The notes beneath the pieces were generated by a model that saw only the letters and a list, made by a program, of their open reading frames with translations, was not told the origin of the DNA and searched no databases. A stretch of 64,000 nt of DNA, taken from positions 1 to 64,000 of the forward strand of contig JANQOF010000049.1 of assembly GCA_028279215.1 (NCBI GenBank), in the 5' to 3' direction. A program made the position numbers and the translations under genes. Position 1 is the stretch's first letter. The number at the start of each line of letters is the position of its first letter. Below, one piece after another: positions 46,363 to 57,700 of the stretch. The stretch comes from Pirellulales bacterium. Its GTDB lineage: Bacteria; Planctomycetota; Planctomycetia; Pirellulales; Lacipirellulaceae.

Positions 46363-47907
46363 ATGGCAATTGCAGGACCACCCTTAGATCAGCCGATTCA
46401 ACTGTCAGAAGTCTTGAAGCCCGGGCTCGACTCGAATCCAGACTCCGCAGCGCTGGTGTCTCCGACCGAGACTCTCTCCTGGGGCGAACTCGATGAGCTC
46501 AGTTCGCGATTGGCCGCCAACCTGCTTGAGTTGGGGCTAAGCCCGGGCGATAGGGCTGCCACACTTATGCCAAATCGTTCGGCCTTGGTCGTATTCTACT
46601 TGGCGTGTATTAAATCGGGCCTAGTTGCTACTCCGCTGAACTACCGCTACCAGGCACCAGAAATCGATCACGCCCTGGAAGTTACCGAGGCTTCTATCTT
46701 GCTGGCGCACGTCGAACGAGATGCGGACCTTGCGAAGAGCGTCTTTGCCAAGCAACTCCCACTCGGGCAGATCAGCTACGGCGCCGAGTCGGGTGGCAGC
46801 ACAAGCTATGAGGAGCTTGTCCGCAAGACTCCCAAATCGTTAGACCTTCCGGACGTTCCACCAACAGCCCCGGTGTTCATTTACTTCACGTCAGGCAGCA
46901 CAGGCAAACCCAAAGGGGTCACGCACACGCGTGAGACTTATGGGTATATTCTCTCGAGCCTGATTTTTGGGATGGAATTGAACGCCGACGATGTTCTCCT
47001 ACCTGGCTCATCGCTATCGCACATTGGCGCGTCGCACATGGCGCTTGGCGGATTCGCTGCTGGGCTTCGAGTCGACCTAGCTCGGACGTTCGATGGGCAT
47101 GAGTTGTTGCCAATTCTACAAAATGCGAAACCGACCGTGCTGACCATGCTGCCTGCCGCACTGTTTAGCCTGGTTCGCGACCACGATGCGAAGCTGGAGC
47201 ACTTTCAGTCGCTTCGTGTCTGCTTTGCTGGTGGCGACAAGGTATCGGCTGAACTAGAGAAGGAGTTCACCGACCTAGCAGGGATAGAGATTGATGAGGT
47301 GTACGGCATGTCTGAAATTGGCTTGGCGACGGTCAATCCGCGCTCAGGCATGAACAGAGTCGGATCGATGGGGCGGATCTCGCCAGGCTTTCAGGCGTCC
47401 ATTCGCGACGACGACGGAAACGAAGTTCCTACTGGTACCACCGGGAGGCTATGGATCAAATCGCCAACGAACATGATCGGTTATTGGAACCGCCCCGACG
47501 CGACTGCCGAGACACTCGTCGACGGGTGGCTAGACACAGGCGACATCGTCCACGCCGATGAGGACGGCTACTTGTGGTTCGAGGGCCGAAAAAAGCAGAT
47601 CATTGTGCACGATGGGTCCAACATCTGCCCGCAGGAAGTCGAGGGATCGTTGGAAGCACACTCGGCAGTTTCCGCGGCCGGAGTGATTGGCATCCACGAT
47701 CTAGTCCACGGTGAAAACGTCCGTGCCTACGTCACGTTGGAAGCAGGCACCCCTCGACCGACCATGGCCGAGTTGATCCAATTCTCTAGAGATCGCGTCG
47801 GCTACAAGGCGCCTGAAGAAATCGTTGTACTCGAAGAGATGCCGCTCAATGCTACGGGAAAGATCGATCGGGTGACTCTCAAACGGATGGCCGAAGCGGT
47901 GCACTAG
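46363..47907 (+). CDS. AMP-dependent acyl-CoA synthetase/ligase
   Basis: A 514-aa adenylate-forming enzyme. The ATG follows GGAGG by seven bases. The ATP loop is YFTSGSTGKPKGVTHTRET, the ATP/AMP aromatic motif is EVYGMSEIGLATV, and the hinge and catalytic Lys are in GRKKQIIVHDGSNICPQEVE and NATGKIDRVTLKRM. It activates a carboxylic acid as acyl-AMP and then acyl-CoA; the acid is unknown (fatty or aromatic). Length and motifs fit medium/long-chain acyl-CoA ligases. Confidence 0.9.
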   Translation: MAIAGPPLDQPIQLSEVLKPGLDSNPDSAALVSPTETLSWGELDELSSRLAANLLELGLSPGDRAATLMPNRSALVVFYLACIKSGLVATPLNYRYQAPEIDHALEVTEASILLAHVERDADLAKSVFAKQLPLGQISYGAESGGSTSYEELVRKTPKSLDLPDVPPTAPVFIYFTSGSTGKPKGVTHTRETYGYILSSLIFGMELNADDVLLPGSSLSHIGASHMALGGFAAGLRVDLARTFDGHELLPILQNAKPTVLTMLPAALFSLVRDHDAKLEHFQSLRVCFAGGDKVSAELEKEFTDLAGIEIDEVYGMSEIGLATVNPRSGMNRVGSMGRISPGFQASIRDDDGNEVPTGTTGRLWIKSPTNMIGYWNRPDATAETLVDGWLDTGDIVHADEDGYLWFEGRKKQIIVHDGSNICPQEVEGSLEAHSAVSAAGVIGIHDLVHGENVRAYVTLEAGTPRPTMAELIQFSRDRVGYKAPEEIVVLEEMPLNATGKIDRVTLKRMAEAVH

Positions 47908-47972
47908 CTCTATTCCATTTTTGTTGATAACCTCATCCATTCAAACCGAATACAGCAAGAGATCGTTTCGCA

Positions 47973-48182
47973 ATGACCCACGGCCACAAGCATTCCACGC
48001 ACCACGACCACCAAGAACACGGTCATTCGCATCGCCGTCGAGGGCCACACAAAGACTGGCGCGTAGTGACGGCGGTTGTGCTGATGCTTGGCGCCATGGT
48101 GATTTATCTGATGACCATGGACGAATCCGAGGTGCCCGGCGAGCCTGTTCAGCCACCGATCGACGCGGTCGAAGCGGAGTGA
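47973..48182 (+). CDS. Small His-rich single-pass membrane protein
   Basis: A 69-aa protein. The N-terminus is very rich in His (MTHGHKHSTHHDHQEHGHSH), then basic; a membrane helix follows (VVTAVVLMLGAMVIYLMTM) and the C-terminus is acidic. The His cluster could bind nickel, zinc or copper. It lies 65 bp after the acyl-CoA ligase and converges with the efflux outer-membrane gene (8 bp apart). Confidence 0.7.
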   Translation: MTHGHKHSTHHDHQEHGHSHRRRGPHKDWRVVTAVVLMLGAMVIYLMTMDESEVPGEPVQPPIDAVEAE

Positions 48183-48189
48183 CGCGCCG

Positions 48190-49827
48190 CTAGTCTTCGA
48201 ATGTCTGTAAAGTGTCGTCGGGCAATACCGGCGGCAATACCTCGATTGCCCCAACTGGCTCGGTGGCAACTGCCAATTCTGGTAGTGGGCGACAGCGGAG
48301 CTGCCATCCGCCTCCAAGTGCCTTGTAGATTTGGATAAGTGAGAGGGCGACGTTTGCCTTGGCCGCCGCAAGATTGTCTTGATTGGTTACCAACTCCGAC
48401 TGCACGGTGGCAACTCGGTTGTAGTCCACTTTCCCATTGCGATACTGGATGACCGCCACGTCCGAGGCCTTCTCCAGAGCATCGACGGCAACCTGTAGGG
48501 TTGCGACCAGTTGCTGGGACTGCAGGTACGACACGATAGCATCCTCAGCTTCTTGATTCGCGCGCAGGACGGTCTGTTGGTACAGCGCGACCTGTTCGGA
48601 GAACTCGGAGTTCTGCACGCGAACATTGTTGGCAATGCGGCCATAGTTCAAGATGTTCCAGTGGAACGACGGGCCGACGGTGCCATAATTGGCAGCCGAC
48701 GAGAACATGTCGCCGAAATCGTTGGCATGCCAGCCTAAGGTTCCTCGAATGTCGAATGCAGGGTAGAGTTCCGCAGTGGCGACGCCAATCATGGCACTCT
48801 CAGCGGCAACGCGACGCTCGGCCGCTCGAACGTCCGGCCTGCGCCGGATGAGTTCGGCCGGAATGCCCACAACAACGTCCGAGGGTGCTGTGGGAATGGG
48901 CGCCGGCGAGATTTGTTCCGCCAGGTTACTCGGCGGCATACCCATTAGCACACAGAGTTGGTTATTTGCCATGCGTTGTTGAATGCGTAGTCCGGGCAGC
49001 AAGGCCTTGGTGTTTGCAAGCGTTGCCGTGGCTTGATCGACATCGAGTTCGGTGACGGCCCCTTGATCGAATCGCGCCTTGGCAATGCCGTAGCTCTGCT
49101 CCTGAAGTTTCACGTTCCGCTGGGCAAGGCGGATCCGTTCCTGGTACTCACGCACTTGGACGTAGGCCGAAGCGGTGTCGGCAATCAAGCTGACGAGTAT
49201 CGCGTCGTAGTCTTGCACCGACTCCTCAAGGCGGGCGTCGCTGGCTTCGATCGCGCGGCGAAATCGGCCCCACACGTCGAGTTCCCATCCCAAACTGAAT
49301 CCGTGCTGCCACGACTCAAAACTTCGCGGAATCTGAATCGGTCTCGGGAGGCGGTTGTTGAGTTGATTCAGCCCCGTCAAGTCACCACGCTTCGACCTCT
49401 GCACGTGCGTATATCGCCCATTGTAGGCTTGGTGCTGCGGGAACAGGCCGCTGACGGCGATCGCAACCTGATAGCGCGCTTGCAGCACCCGCTGGCCCGC
49501 AGCGCGTAGCGTCAGGTTTTGTGCGTAGGTTGACTGCACCAAACCGTCGAGTACGGGATCGCCGAGCGTTTGCCACCAGGCAAAGTCTTCCACGCCGGGG
49601 GAAGCCGAGATCAGTTTTGGATCGTCGTAGTCGATCCACTCATCGGCCACCGGCGCGGCAGGTCGCTGATAGTTTGGACCCACCAAAAAGCCGTTCCGCC
49701 ACCAGTCAATCGGTCGGGCATCGCGCAGCCCAGCGCAGCCAGTCAATGCGACGGCCGCGACCAGCAGCACAAGCACGCGCAGTAATGTGGGACTGCGTGC
49801 AGAAAACAAGTTCGGCTGATCCTCCAT
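48190..49827 (-). CDS. TolC-family outer-membrane efflux lipoprotein (OprM/NodT type)
   Basis: A 545-aa protein. ATG at 49827 gives a signal with the lipobox VALTGC, followed by the family entry VGPNYQRPAAPVADEW. Two OEP domains follow, each with long coiled coils (about 105-290 and 310-500), with GIPAELIRRRPDVRAAERRV and YQQTVLRANQEAEDAI as family lines. It should form the exit duct of the RND pump encoded on the opposite strand, sharing the intergenic region with it. Confidence 0.92.
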   Translation of the reverse strand: MEDQPNLFSARSPTLLRVLVLLVAAVALTGCAGLRDARPIDWWRNGFLVGPNYQRPAAPVADEWIDYDDPKLISASPGVEDFAWWQTLGDPVLDGLVQSTYAQNLTLRAAGQRVLQARYQVAIAVSGLFPQHQAYNGRYTHVQRSKRGDLTGLNQLNNRLPRPIQIPRSFESWQHGFSLGWELDVWGRFRRAIEASDARLEESVQDYDAILVSLIADTASAYVQVREYQERIRLAQRNVKLQEQSYGIAKARFDQGAVTELDVDQATATLANTKALLPGLRIQQRMANNQLCVLMGMPPSNLAEQISPAPIPTAPSDVVVGIPAELIRRRPDVRAAERRVAAESAMIGVATAELYPAFDIRGTLGWHANDFGDMFSSAANYGTVGPSFHWNILNYGRIANNVRVQNSEFSEQVALYQQTVLRANQEAEDAIVSYLQSQQLVATLQVAVDALEKASDVAVIQYRNGKVDYNRVATVQSELVTNQDNLAAAKANVALSLIQIYKALGGGWQLRCRPLPELAVATEPVGAIEVLPPVLPDDTLQTFED

Positions 49828-50011
49828 GCGATGCGTGCCAAGCGCGTAGACGTCGCGCACCTTGCCCGTTGTTTGTTGTGAAGAACTGTCTCAATGCATG
49901 AAATCGGAATAATCGGCACGCTGAGCATACCAGCTACGATTGCGCCAAAACGACCGTTGCAACCGGCAAACTTCCACATCCGTTGGCGTTTACAGCTGTG
50001 GACGGATGGCA

Positions 50012-50042
50012 CCCAGAAATCTGGGCAAACGGGGGCTATAAT
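50012..50042 (+). promoter_or_regulatory. Promoter with a palindromic operator of the RND operon
   Basis: A perfect -10 TATAAT (50037-50042) is preceded by the perfect inverted repeat CCCAGA-AA-TCTGGG (50012-50025), lying where the -35 box would be. No TTGACA-like box is at the right distance, so an activator or a repressor acting at the palindrome is plausible. The start codon at 50118 follows after about 70 nt. The divergent outer-membrane gene lies on the other side, so the site may control both. Confidence 0.55.
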
Positions 50043-50117
50043 CGCTGTGTTCTGCTAGTGCTGGTGCGGCCTTACGGAGTGCCGGCGCGACGATCCTGTA
50101 GGTGGCGAGTACTCAGT

Positions 50118-51377
50118 ATGCAAAGGCGATTGGCCCAATGTGTGCCTGCACTGGTGTCACTGACGGTTGCAACAATTGGCTGCCGACCAGCCGCGTTGGA
50201 GTTGCCTGCTAGCGAACCCGTGACGCTCACGGTCAGCCGTCCCATCGTTCGCGAGGTAACTGAGTATCGCGTGTTTACCGGCACCACAGCCGCGGTGGAG
50301 TCAGTGGATATCCAATCGCGGGTGACCGGTTATCTCGACAAGTTGCCATTTGCCGAAGGGTCACGAGTAAAAGCCGGCCAACTTCTCGCCGAGATCGATC
50401 CTCGGCCCTATCAAGCCAAGCTCGACGCCGCCCAAGGTGAGGTTGCGCTCAACGAAGCACAGCTCAACCTGGCACAAAAAGAAAACGATCGAGCCAAGGC
50501 CATCCGGGCCGAAAACGCAGGCGCCATCAGCCAGCAGGAACTCGACACGCGCGAAGCAAAAGTCGAGGAGGCATTAGCGGCGGTTCAGTCGTCGAAAGCC
50601 AACCTCGAGCAGTACCAGCTCGACTTGGCGTTTACGAAGGTTCGTTCCCCAATCGACGGTCGGGTCAGCCGCTACTATCTGACGGTTGGCAATCTGGTAA
50701 CACAGAATCAAACGTTGATTACGACGGTTGTGTCGCAGGCTCCCATTTACATTTACTTTGACGTGGACGAGCCAACAATGCTGCAAGTCATGCGATCGAT
50801 GTACGCGGGAGAAATGCCGCCAGCGAGGTCGGGCGAGCTTCCGGTTATGGCGGGCTTGCAGGACGATCAGGCGTTTCCGCTCGAGGGCACCATCGATTTC
50901 GCGAACAACGTGGTCGACTCGTCTACCGGAACCATCATCGTACGTGGGCAGTTCGCCAATCCGGCGAACGATGCAGGCGTTCGGATGTTAATTCCCGGAA
51001 TGTTCGCCCGTGTGAAGCTCCCAATCGGGCAGCCGAGGAAACTGCCGCTGGTTGCGGAAAAGGCCGTGATGAATGACCAGGGGCAGACCTTCCTGTATCT
51101 CGTCGGACAAGACGACAAGGTGGAGTATCGTCGCGTCGAGCTTGGCCGTATGACTGGCGACGGATTGTGGGTAGTGAAGAAAGGACTTGCGCCAGACGAC
51201 CGAGTCGTCGTGAGCGGAATCCAATTCGCAAAGCCGGGAGCAAATGCAACAGTTCAGGAAGCGCCGATGCCAACGGCTGCAACTGCGAAGTCACCAAATG
51301 GGCCAACATCTGGCGGCCAGCAGGGCGCCACCAACGCGCAAAGTACGTCCGACTCGTCGCCGGCGAAGACACCGTGA
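50118..51377 (+). CDS. RND efflux periplasmic adaptor (membrane fusion protein)
   Basis: A 419-aa lipoprotein. ATG at 50118 gives a signal ending in TVATIGC, a probable lipobox. Adaptor signatures in order are VESVDIQSRVTGYLDKLPFA (barrel-sandwich start), a coiled coil (about 100-165), DGRVSRYYLTVGNLVT and the beta-barrel/MP domain with AVMNDQGQTFLYLV. It joins the inner-membrane RND pump to the outer-membrane duct. It overlaps the first permease gene by GTGA. The C-terminal tail is Pro/Ser/Thr-rich. Confidence 0.92.
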   Translation: MQRRLAQCVPALVSLTVATIGCRPAALELPASEPVTLTVSRPIVREVTEYRVFTGTTAAVESVDIQSRVTGYLDKLPFAEGSRVKAGQLLAEIDPRPYQAKLDAAQGEVALNEAQLNLAQKENDRAKAIRAENAGAISQQELDTREAKVEEALAAVQSSKANLEQYQLDLAFTKVRSPIDGRVSRYYLTVGNLVTQNQTLITTVVSQAPIYIYFDVDEPTMLQVMRSMYAGEMPPARSGELPVMAGLQDDQAFPLEGTIDFANNVVDSSTGTIIVRGQFANPANDAGVRMLIPGMFARVKLPIGQPRKLPLVAEKAVMNDQGQTFLYLVGQDDKVEYRRVELGRMTGDGLWVVKKGLAPDDRVVVSGIQFAKPGANATVQEAPMPTAATAKSPNGPTSGGQQGATNAQSTSDSSPAKTP

Positions 51378-54300
51378 TTTCGCGCTATTTCATCGATCGT
51401 CCTGTGTTTGCGTCGGTGATCTCTATATTGATCACGTTGGCCGGTGCGTTGGCAGTCACCACGCTGCCGATCTCGCAGTACCCGGAAATTACGCCGCCCA
51501 CGATACAGGTGATTGCCCGTTACCCGGGCGCAAGCGCTCGCGTGATGGCCGATACCATCGCATCGCCGATTGAGCAGCAGGTAAACGGCGTCGAGGGCAT
51601 GCTCTACATGTCGTCGCAATCGGCGAACGACGGAACCTACATGCTGACGGTGACGTTCGATTTAGGGACGAATACCGACGAGGCGATGGTGCAGGTGCAG
51701 AACCGCGTGTCGCTGGCAATGCCTCAACTGCCGGAAATCGTCCAGATGCAGGGCGTGGTGGTTCAAAAGAAATCGCCCGATATTCTGCTTGTCGTCAATC
51801 TGGTGTCACCAGACGAGACGTACGACACGCTCTACATGAGCAACTACGCTACGCTGCACGTGATCGACGAACTCGCTCGGCTAGACGGTGTGGGCGATAT
51901 CACCTTCCTCGGCCAGCGCGACTACAGCATTCGCGTTTGGCTGCAGCCCGACCAGCTTGCGTATCGCGGCATGACACCGACCGACGTGATGGCGGCCCTC
52001 AAAGATCAGAACATTCAGGCTGTCGTCGGGCAAATCGGCGACTCGCCTTCGAGCTTCGCGCAACAGATACAGCTCACGCTTAGTGCCAAAGGGCGACTTA
52101 GCACCGTCGAGGACTTTGAGAATATCGTCGTCAAAACCGTCGGCAACGATAACATGCGATACGGTCCGACAACTAGATCGGTGCACCTGCGGGATGTAGC
52201 GCGCGTCGAGCTAGGCGCTCAAGCCATTCGAATGTCGTCCACGCTCGACGGAATGCCTACCGTAGGGCTAGCTCTCTACCAGCTTCCAGGTGCCAATGCT
52301 CTGTCGGTAGGAAATGCGATTCGCGCCAAGATGGAGGAACTGAAGAACGAGTTTCCCTCAGGCCTCGAATACGCGATTGTTTACGACACTACGCCGTTCA
52401 CCGCCGAATCGATTCGCGACGTACTGCAAACGCTCGGGGAGGCGACGGTACTGGTTGCCTTCGTGGTCTTGCTGTTCCTGCAAAACTGGCGAGCGACCAT
52501 TATTCCGCTGGTGGCTGTGCCAGTGGCCATTATCGGCACATTTGCCGTGATGGCCGTCATTGGGTTCTCACTAAACACGTTATCGCTGTTTGGACTCGTG
52601 CTGGCCGTCGGAATCGTGGTCGACGATGCGATCGTCGTAGTCGAAAACGTTCAGCGTTGGCTCGAAGAGGGCCACAGCCCGAGAGAAGCCGCCTGCCGCG
52701 CGATGGATGAAGTAACTGGGCCTATCGTGGCCGTGGCTCTAGTGCTCGCGGCAGTATTTCTGCCATGCGCGTTCATCAGTGGCATCACAGGGGAGTTTTT
52801 CCGTCAGTTTGCGGTCACGATTGCGGTCTCCACGGCTTTTTCCGCCTTCAACTCGCTGACGCTGAGTCCAGTGCTCGCGGCGAGGTTGCTGAAGCCCAAG
52901 GACGCACAGCGAGACGCGCTAGGGCGCATTCTTCATTTTCTGCTTGGGTGGTTGTTCAGTCTCTTTAATCGAGCATTTCAGTTTACGCACGGCACTTATG
53001 CAGCGGGCGTGAAGCGGTTTGTGCGGATGAGCGTTACGGCACTTGTTCTGTACGCGGGCTTGTTGTGGCTCACTACCTGGACGTTCACGAACGCACCGAA
53101 AGGGTTCATCCCGCTACAGGACAAAGGTTATCTGCTGGCAAATGTGCAACTGCCCGACGGTGCTTCCATGCAACGAACCTCAGCTGTGCTGTCGGAACTC
53201 AAGACGCAGTTGCTTGCAACGCCTGGCGTCGCGCACGTCATCACGTTGTCGGGGCGATCGATTCTCATCAATGCCAACAGTTCGAACTACGGGACGTTGT
53301 TCATCATTCTCGATCCTTTCAAGCAACGGCGAACGATCGCCAAGAACGGGCTGGTGATGTTGCTCAAGATGCGCAACGAGTACCCCGCCAAGATGAATGA
53401 GGCGATCGTGCAACCACTGCCGCCACCACCAGTAAGCGGGTTAGGCGTTTCAGGTGGATTTGAACTGATGGTGGAGAACCGCGGCAACGCCCCGCGGCAA
53501 GAGCTGCAGCGTGTTACCGAGGAGGTGCTCGACAAAGCTCTCGCGAACAAGAAGATGGCCGACGTCTTCACGCTCCGCGAGTCGATGTACCCGTCAATCA
53601 AGCTCGACATCGATCGCATGCAGGCCCGATCCATGGGCATTCCCATTCAACAGATAGCTAGGACCCTCGAATCGACAACCGGCTCCGCGTATGTCAACGA
53701 CTTCAATCTGTTTGGGCGTCGCTGGCAAGTGAACGTAGGGGCCGACAAGCAGTACCGCAGTACGCTGGCGGATGTCGGACGGCCGCAACTGCGCAACACC
53801 AGCATGTCGATGTCGCCGCTCACGGCCTTCGCCAAGAGTAGCATCGAAACTGGTCCACCCATTGTCTTTCGGTACAACATTTATGAGTCCGCGCCAGTCA
53901 TGGGCAGAGCGAATCTCGGCGTGAGTTCGGGCGACGCGATTCAAGTTGTCGACCAAGTTGCCCAGTCGACTTTGCAAGGGGCGATGCGCTACGAGTGGAC
54001 CGGACTAAGCTTCATGCAAGTGAGGGCCGGCAATAAGGCGATATATATCTTCGCCATGTCGGTAGTCTTTGTCTTCTTGGTGCTGGCGGCACTCTACGAG
54101 AGCTGGGCGCTGCCGTTGGCGATCATCATGGTGGTGCCACTGGGGCTGCTGTTTTCCATTCTTGGCGTGTGGGCGTTTCCGTTTCTCAATGTTGATATCT
54201 TCACCCAAATCGGATTTGTCGTACTGGTGGGCCTAAGTTGCAAAAACGCCGTGCTGATCGTTCAGTTCGCGAAGCAGCTTCAGGATGAAGGCCACGACTT

Positions 54301-54766
54301 GTATGATTCGATCGTACGAGCCTCGGAGATTCGCCTGCGACCGATTGTTATGACGTCGTGCGCCTTTCTGCTGGGCGTTGTGCCGCTGATCATCGGCTCT
54401 GGCGCGGGCGCCGAAATGCGCCGTGCGCTGGGCGTTGCGATGTTTTGTGGCATGCTGGGCGTCACCGTATTTGGTGTCATGCTCACTCCCGTGTTTTACT
54501 ATTTGGTCCAACGCTTGGCCAAGAGTCGATTGTTCGCGAATCCCATCGTTCGACGCACGGTCGGCTTACTGTTGGGGCCGGTTGCCGGAATGACCTTTGG
54601 CGCCTTCTTGTGGCTCACTGGCGAGATGGGATTCTGGTGGTCGATGGCAGTCGGGCTAGGATTTGGCCTTCTCGCCGCGGGGATCGTGCAAGGCTTGCAT
54701 CGCCGCGGAGTGCTCACGCAGACGATTGAGAGTCCAGGGCGCGTGCTGACGGAGGATCGGCCGTGA
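51374..54766 (+). CDS. RND multidrug efflux permease, first copy
   Basis: A 1130-aa inner-membrane transporter of the HAE-1 type. GTG at 51374 overlaps the adaptor stop; the first residues (V)ISRYFIDRPVFASVISILIT are typical for RND pumps. The proton-relay Asp pair is in GIVVDDAIVVVENVQRWLEE (TM4), and the pore domain has GASARVMADTIASPIEQQVN and GQRDYSIRVWLQPDQLAYR. The C-terminus has about 60 extra residues with two more hydrophobic stretches after the usual last helix. It probably pairs with the second permease. Confidence 0.95.
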   Translation: MISRYFIDRPVFASVISILITLAGALAVTTLPISQYPEITPPTIQVIARYPGASARVMADTIASPIEQQVNGVEGMLYMSSQSANDGTYMLTVTFDLGTNTDEAMVQVQNRVSLAMPQLPEIVQMQGVVVQKKSPDILLVVNLVSPDETYDTLYMSNYATLHVIDELARLDGVGDITFLGQRDYSIRVWLQPDQLAYRGMTPTDVMAALKDQNIQAVVGQIGDSPSSFAQQIQLTLSAKGRLSTVEDFENIVVKTVGNDNMRYGPTTRSVHLRDVARVELGAQAIRMSSTLDGMPTVGLALYQLPGANALSVGNAIRAKMEELKNEFPSGLEYAIVYDTTPFTAESIRDVLQTLGEATVLVAFVVLLFLQNWRATIIPLVAVPVAIIGTFAVMAVIGFSLNTLSLFGLVLAVGIVVDDAIVVVENVQRWLEEGHSPREAACRAMDEVTGPIVAVALVLAAVFLPCAFISGITGEFFRQFAVTIAVSTAFSAFNSLTLSPVLAARLLKPKDAQRDALGRILHFLLGWLFSLFNRAFQFTHGTYAAGVKRFVRMSVTALVLYAGLLWLTTWTFTNAPKGFIPLQDKGYLLANVQLPDGASMQRTSAVLSELKTQLLATPGVAHVITLSGRSILINANSSNYGTLFIILDPFKQRRTIAKNGLVMLLKMRNEYPAKMNEAIVQPLPPPPVSGLGVSGGFELMVENRGNAPRQELQRVTEEVLDKALANKKMADVFTLRESMYPSIKLDIDRMQARSMGIPIQQIARTLESTTGSAYVNDFNLFGRRWQVNVGADKQYRSTLADVGRPQLRNTSMSMSPLTAFAKSSIETGPPIVFRYNIYESAPVMGRANLGVSSGDAIQVVDQVAQSTLQGAMRYEWTGLSFMQVRAGNKAIYIFAMSVVFVFLVLAALYESWALPLAIIMVVPLGLLFSILGVWAFPFLNVDIFTQIGFVVLVGLSCKNAVLIVQFAKQLQDEGHDLYDSIVRASEIRLRPIVMTSCAFLLGVVPLIIGSGAGAEMRRALGVAMFCGMLGVTVFGVMLTPVFYYLVQRLAKSRLFANPIVRRTVGLLLGPVAGMTFGAFLWLTGEMGFWWSMAVGLGFGLLAAGIVQGLHRRGVLTQTIESPGRVLTEDRP

Positions 54767-57700
54767 TTTCCGAATTCTTCATCAACCGTCCGATCTTCGC
54801 CGCGGTGCTGTCGATCATCATCACGCTCAGTGGTGCGATAGCGGTCTTTCAGCTACCCATCGCGCAGTATCCAAACATTACGCCGCCAACGATCGTCGTA
54901 TCGGCCCGTTATCCGGGCGCGAATGCCGAGGTCGTGCATGACACGATCGCGTCGGCCATTGAGGAACAAGTTAATGGCGTCGAAGACATGATGTACATGT
55001 CGTCGGTCTGCACGAACGACGGCACTTATACCTTGACCATCACCTTCGAGCTTGGTTCCGACGTGACCATGGATCAGGTCCTCGTGCAGAATCGCGTCTC
55101 GCTAGCGCTGCCAACGATTCCCGCGATCGTCCAGCAGCAGGGTATCACGGTAACGAAGAAATCGCCAAACACCCTGATGATCATCAATCTTGTCTCCGAG
55201 CGCGATACACAGACGGGCAAGATGCTGCGCGACAACATTTACCTGAGTAATTATGCCACGCTTCAGATTAAGGACGAAATCGCGCGGCTCAATGGAGTAG
55301 GCGATGTGACCTTCATGGGGCAGCGCGATTACAGCATGCGGGTTTGGCTGGATCCTGAGCGACTCGCTTCGTTGGGCCTCACTGCCGACGACGTAGTGCA
55401 TGCCATCGAGGACCAGAACGCGCAGGTCACGGCCGGAGAGATCGGCGGCGAGCCAGCGGTAAGGGGCCAGCAACTGAATCTGGCCATTACCACGCTGGGG
55501 AGACTTACCACGGTCTCTGAGTTTGAAGACATCGTGGTCAAGAGCAACGCCGCAAGCGGAATCGTAGGCACTGGAGCGCCCCAAAATACGGCAGCCGGAG
55601 CTGCCGAGGGATCGATCCGCGCCGGCAACATAAACACAAGAATCGATCAGAGCACGCAGGCTGGGCTTAGCCCATCGACCAGCATCGTCAGATTGGCCGA
55701 CGTTGCCCGCGTGGAACTTGGGTCCAAGCAATACAGCCAAACCTGCACGCTCGATGGAGAATCGTCGGTCGCGTTGTCGATCTTTCAATTGCCTGGATCC
55801 AACGCCATCGCGACGGCGCAGACCGTATACGCCAAAATTGAGGAACTGAGCAAGCGGTTTCCTCCCGGGGTCGACTACAAGATCGTTTACGATACGACGC
55901 CCTTCATTCGAGAGTCGATCGTCGAGGTTTTCAAAACGCTTCGCGACGCGCTCCTGCTGGTCGGCCTAATGGTATTGGTCTTTCTGCAGAATTGGCGTGC
56001 TACTCTCATTCCACTCATTGCGGTGCCCGTAGCGGTCATTGGCACGTTTGCCGTGATGGCTGGCCTGGGATTCAGCTTAAACAACCTATCGCTCTTCGGG
56101 TTGGTGCTTGCTATCGGAATTGTGGTCGACGACGCCATCGTGGTGGTAGAGAACGTCGAGCGATGGCTCGAAAAAGGGGAGTCGCCGAAGGACGCGGCGG
56201 TGAAGGCAATGCGCGAAGTCACTGGGCCGGTGGTTGCCGTAGCGCTTGTGCTGGCTGCCGTGTTTCTTCCGTGTGCGTTCATCGCCGGCATCACGGGCGA
56301 GTTCTTCAGGCAGTTCGGAATCACTATCGCAGTCTCGACGATCATTTCGGCGTTCAACTCGCTTACGCTAAGCCCGGCGCTCGCGGCTCTTTTGCTGAAG
56401 CCCACGAACGCGAAGCCCGATGTCCTCACTCGATGTCTCAACGGCCTGTTCGGCTGGTTTTTCAGGCTGTTCAATCTCGTGTTCGACGGCAGCAATAAGG
56501 GCTACACGTGGATCACTGGCAAGTTGCTGCGGGCGAGCATTGTGGTGCTGGCCGCTTATGGCGGGCTTCTCTACGCGACTTACTACAGCTTCGATCACGC
56601 CCCAACTGGATTTGTCCCTCAGCAAGACAAGGGCTACCTACTCCTGAACGTCCAATTGCCCGATGCCGCTTCGCTACAGCGAACCGAAGCGGCAATGGCT
56701 CAAATCGAACAAATTGCACGTCGCACTAACGGGGTCTCGCATACGGTTGGAATCTCCGGTCAGTCGATCCTGCTGAATGCCAATGCGTCAAATTTCGGCT
56801 CGATGTACGTGATGCTTGATTCGTTCGACGAGCGCCGTTCGGGAAAGCTGTCTTCGAGATCGATCGCTCAGGCAATCAACAGCCAGTGCCGAGAGCAGAT
56901 TAACGGCGCAATGGTATCGGTGTTTGAAGCACCCCCGGTTGATGGGCTCGGTGTCACCGGTGGCTTCACGATGATGGTGGAAGACCGAGGGTACCAGGGT
57001 GACGTCGCGCTTGAGCAGGCGGCTAGTCGATTGGTCTCAAGCGGAAACTCCACGCCAGGACTCACTGGGTTGTTCACAGGCGTTCGCGCCGACACGCCGT
57101 GGGTCTACCTCGACATCGATCGCGATAAATGCGAATCGCTCGGCATCAATGTGGCTGAGGTCTTTAACGCCCTGCAGTACAACGTCGGATCGTACTACGT
57201 GAACGACTTCAATGAGTTTGGGCGATCGTGGCAAGTGAACGTAATGGCGGAGGCCGAGTATCGCAGTCGTCTGAACGACATCGACTTGATTCAGCTTAAG
57301 AATCGCAGTGGCGACATGGTTCCACTGGCGACGCTGTTGAAAGTGCGCCGCGTCAGCGGACCAGTGATGCTCCAGCGCTACAATACCTACGCCGCGGCGG
57401 CCGTATACGGCGACTTCGCCGAGGGCACGAGCTCCGGTGAGGGAATCAAGGCGATGGAGGATCTCGCGGCGAAACAGTTGCCCAAGCAGATGGCATATCA
57501 GTGGACCGACATGATTTACATGCAGCTTCTGGCAGGCAATACGGCCATGTATGTATTTGCGCTTGCGGTTGTGTTTGTGTTCTTGGTGCTGGCAGCACTC
57601 TATGAAAGCTGGCTGCTACCGTTGGCGGTCATACTGGTGGTTCCCATGTGCCTGCTTAGCTCGGTCGCAGGCGTGTTGTTCGAACGTCTTGACGTGAACA

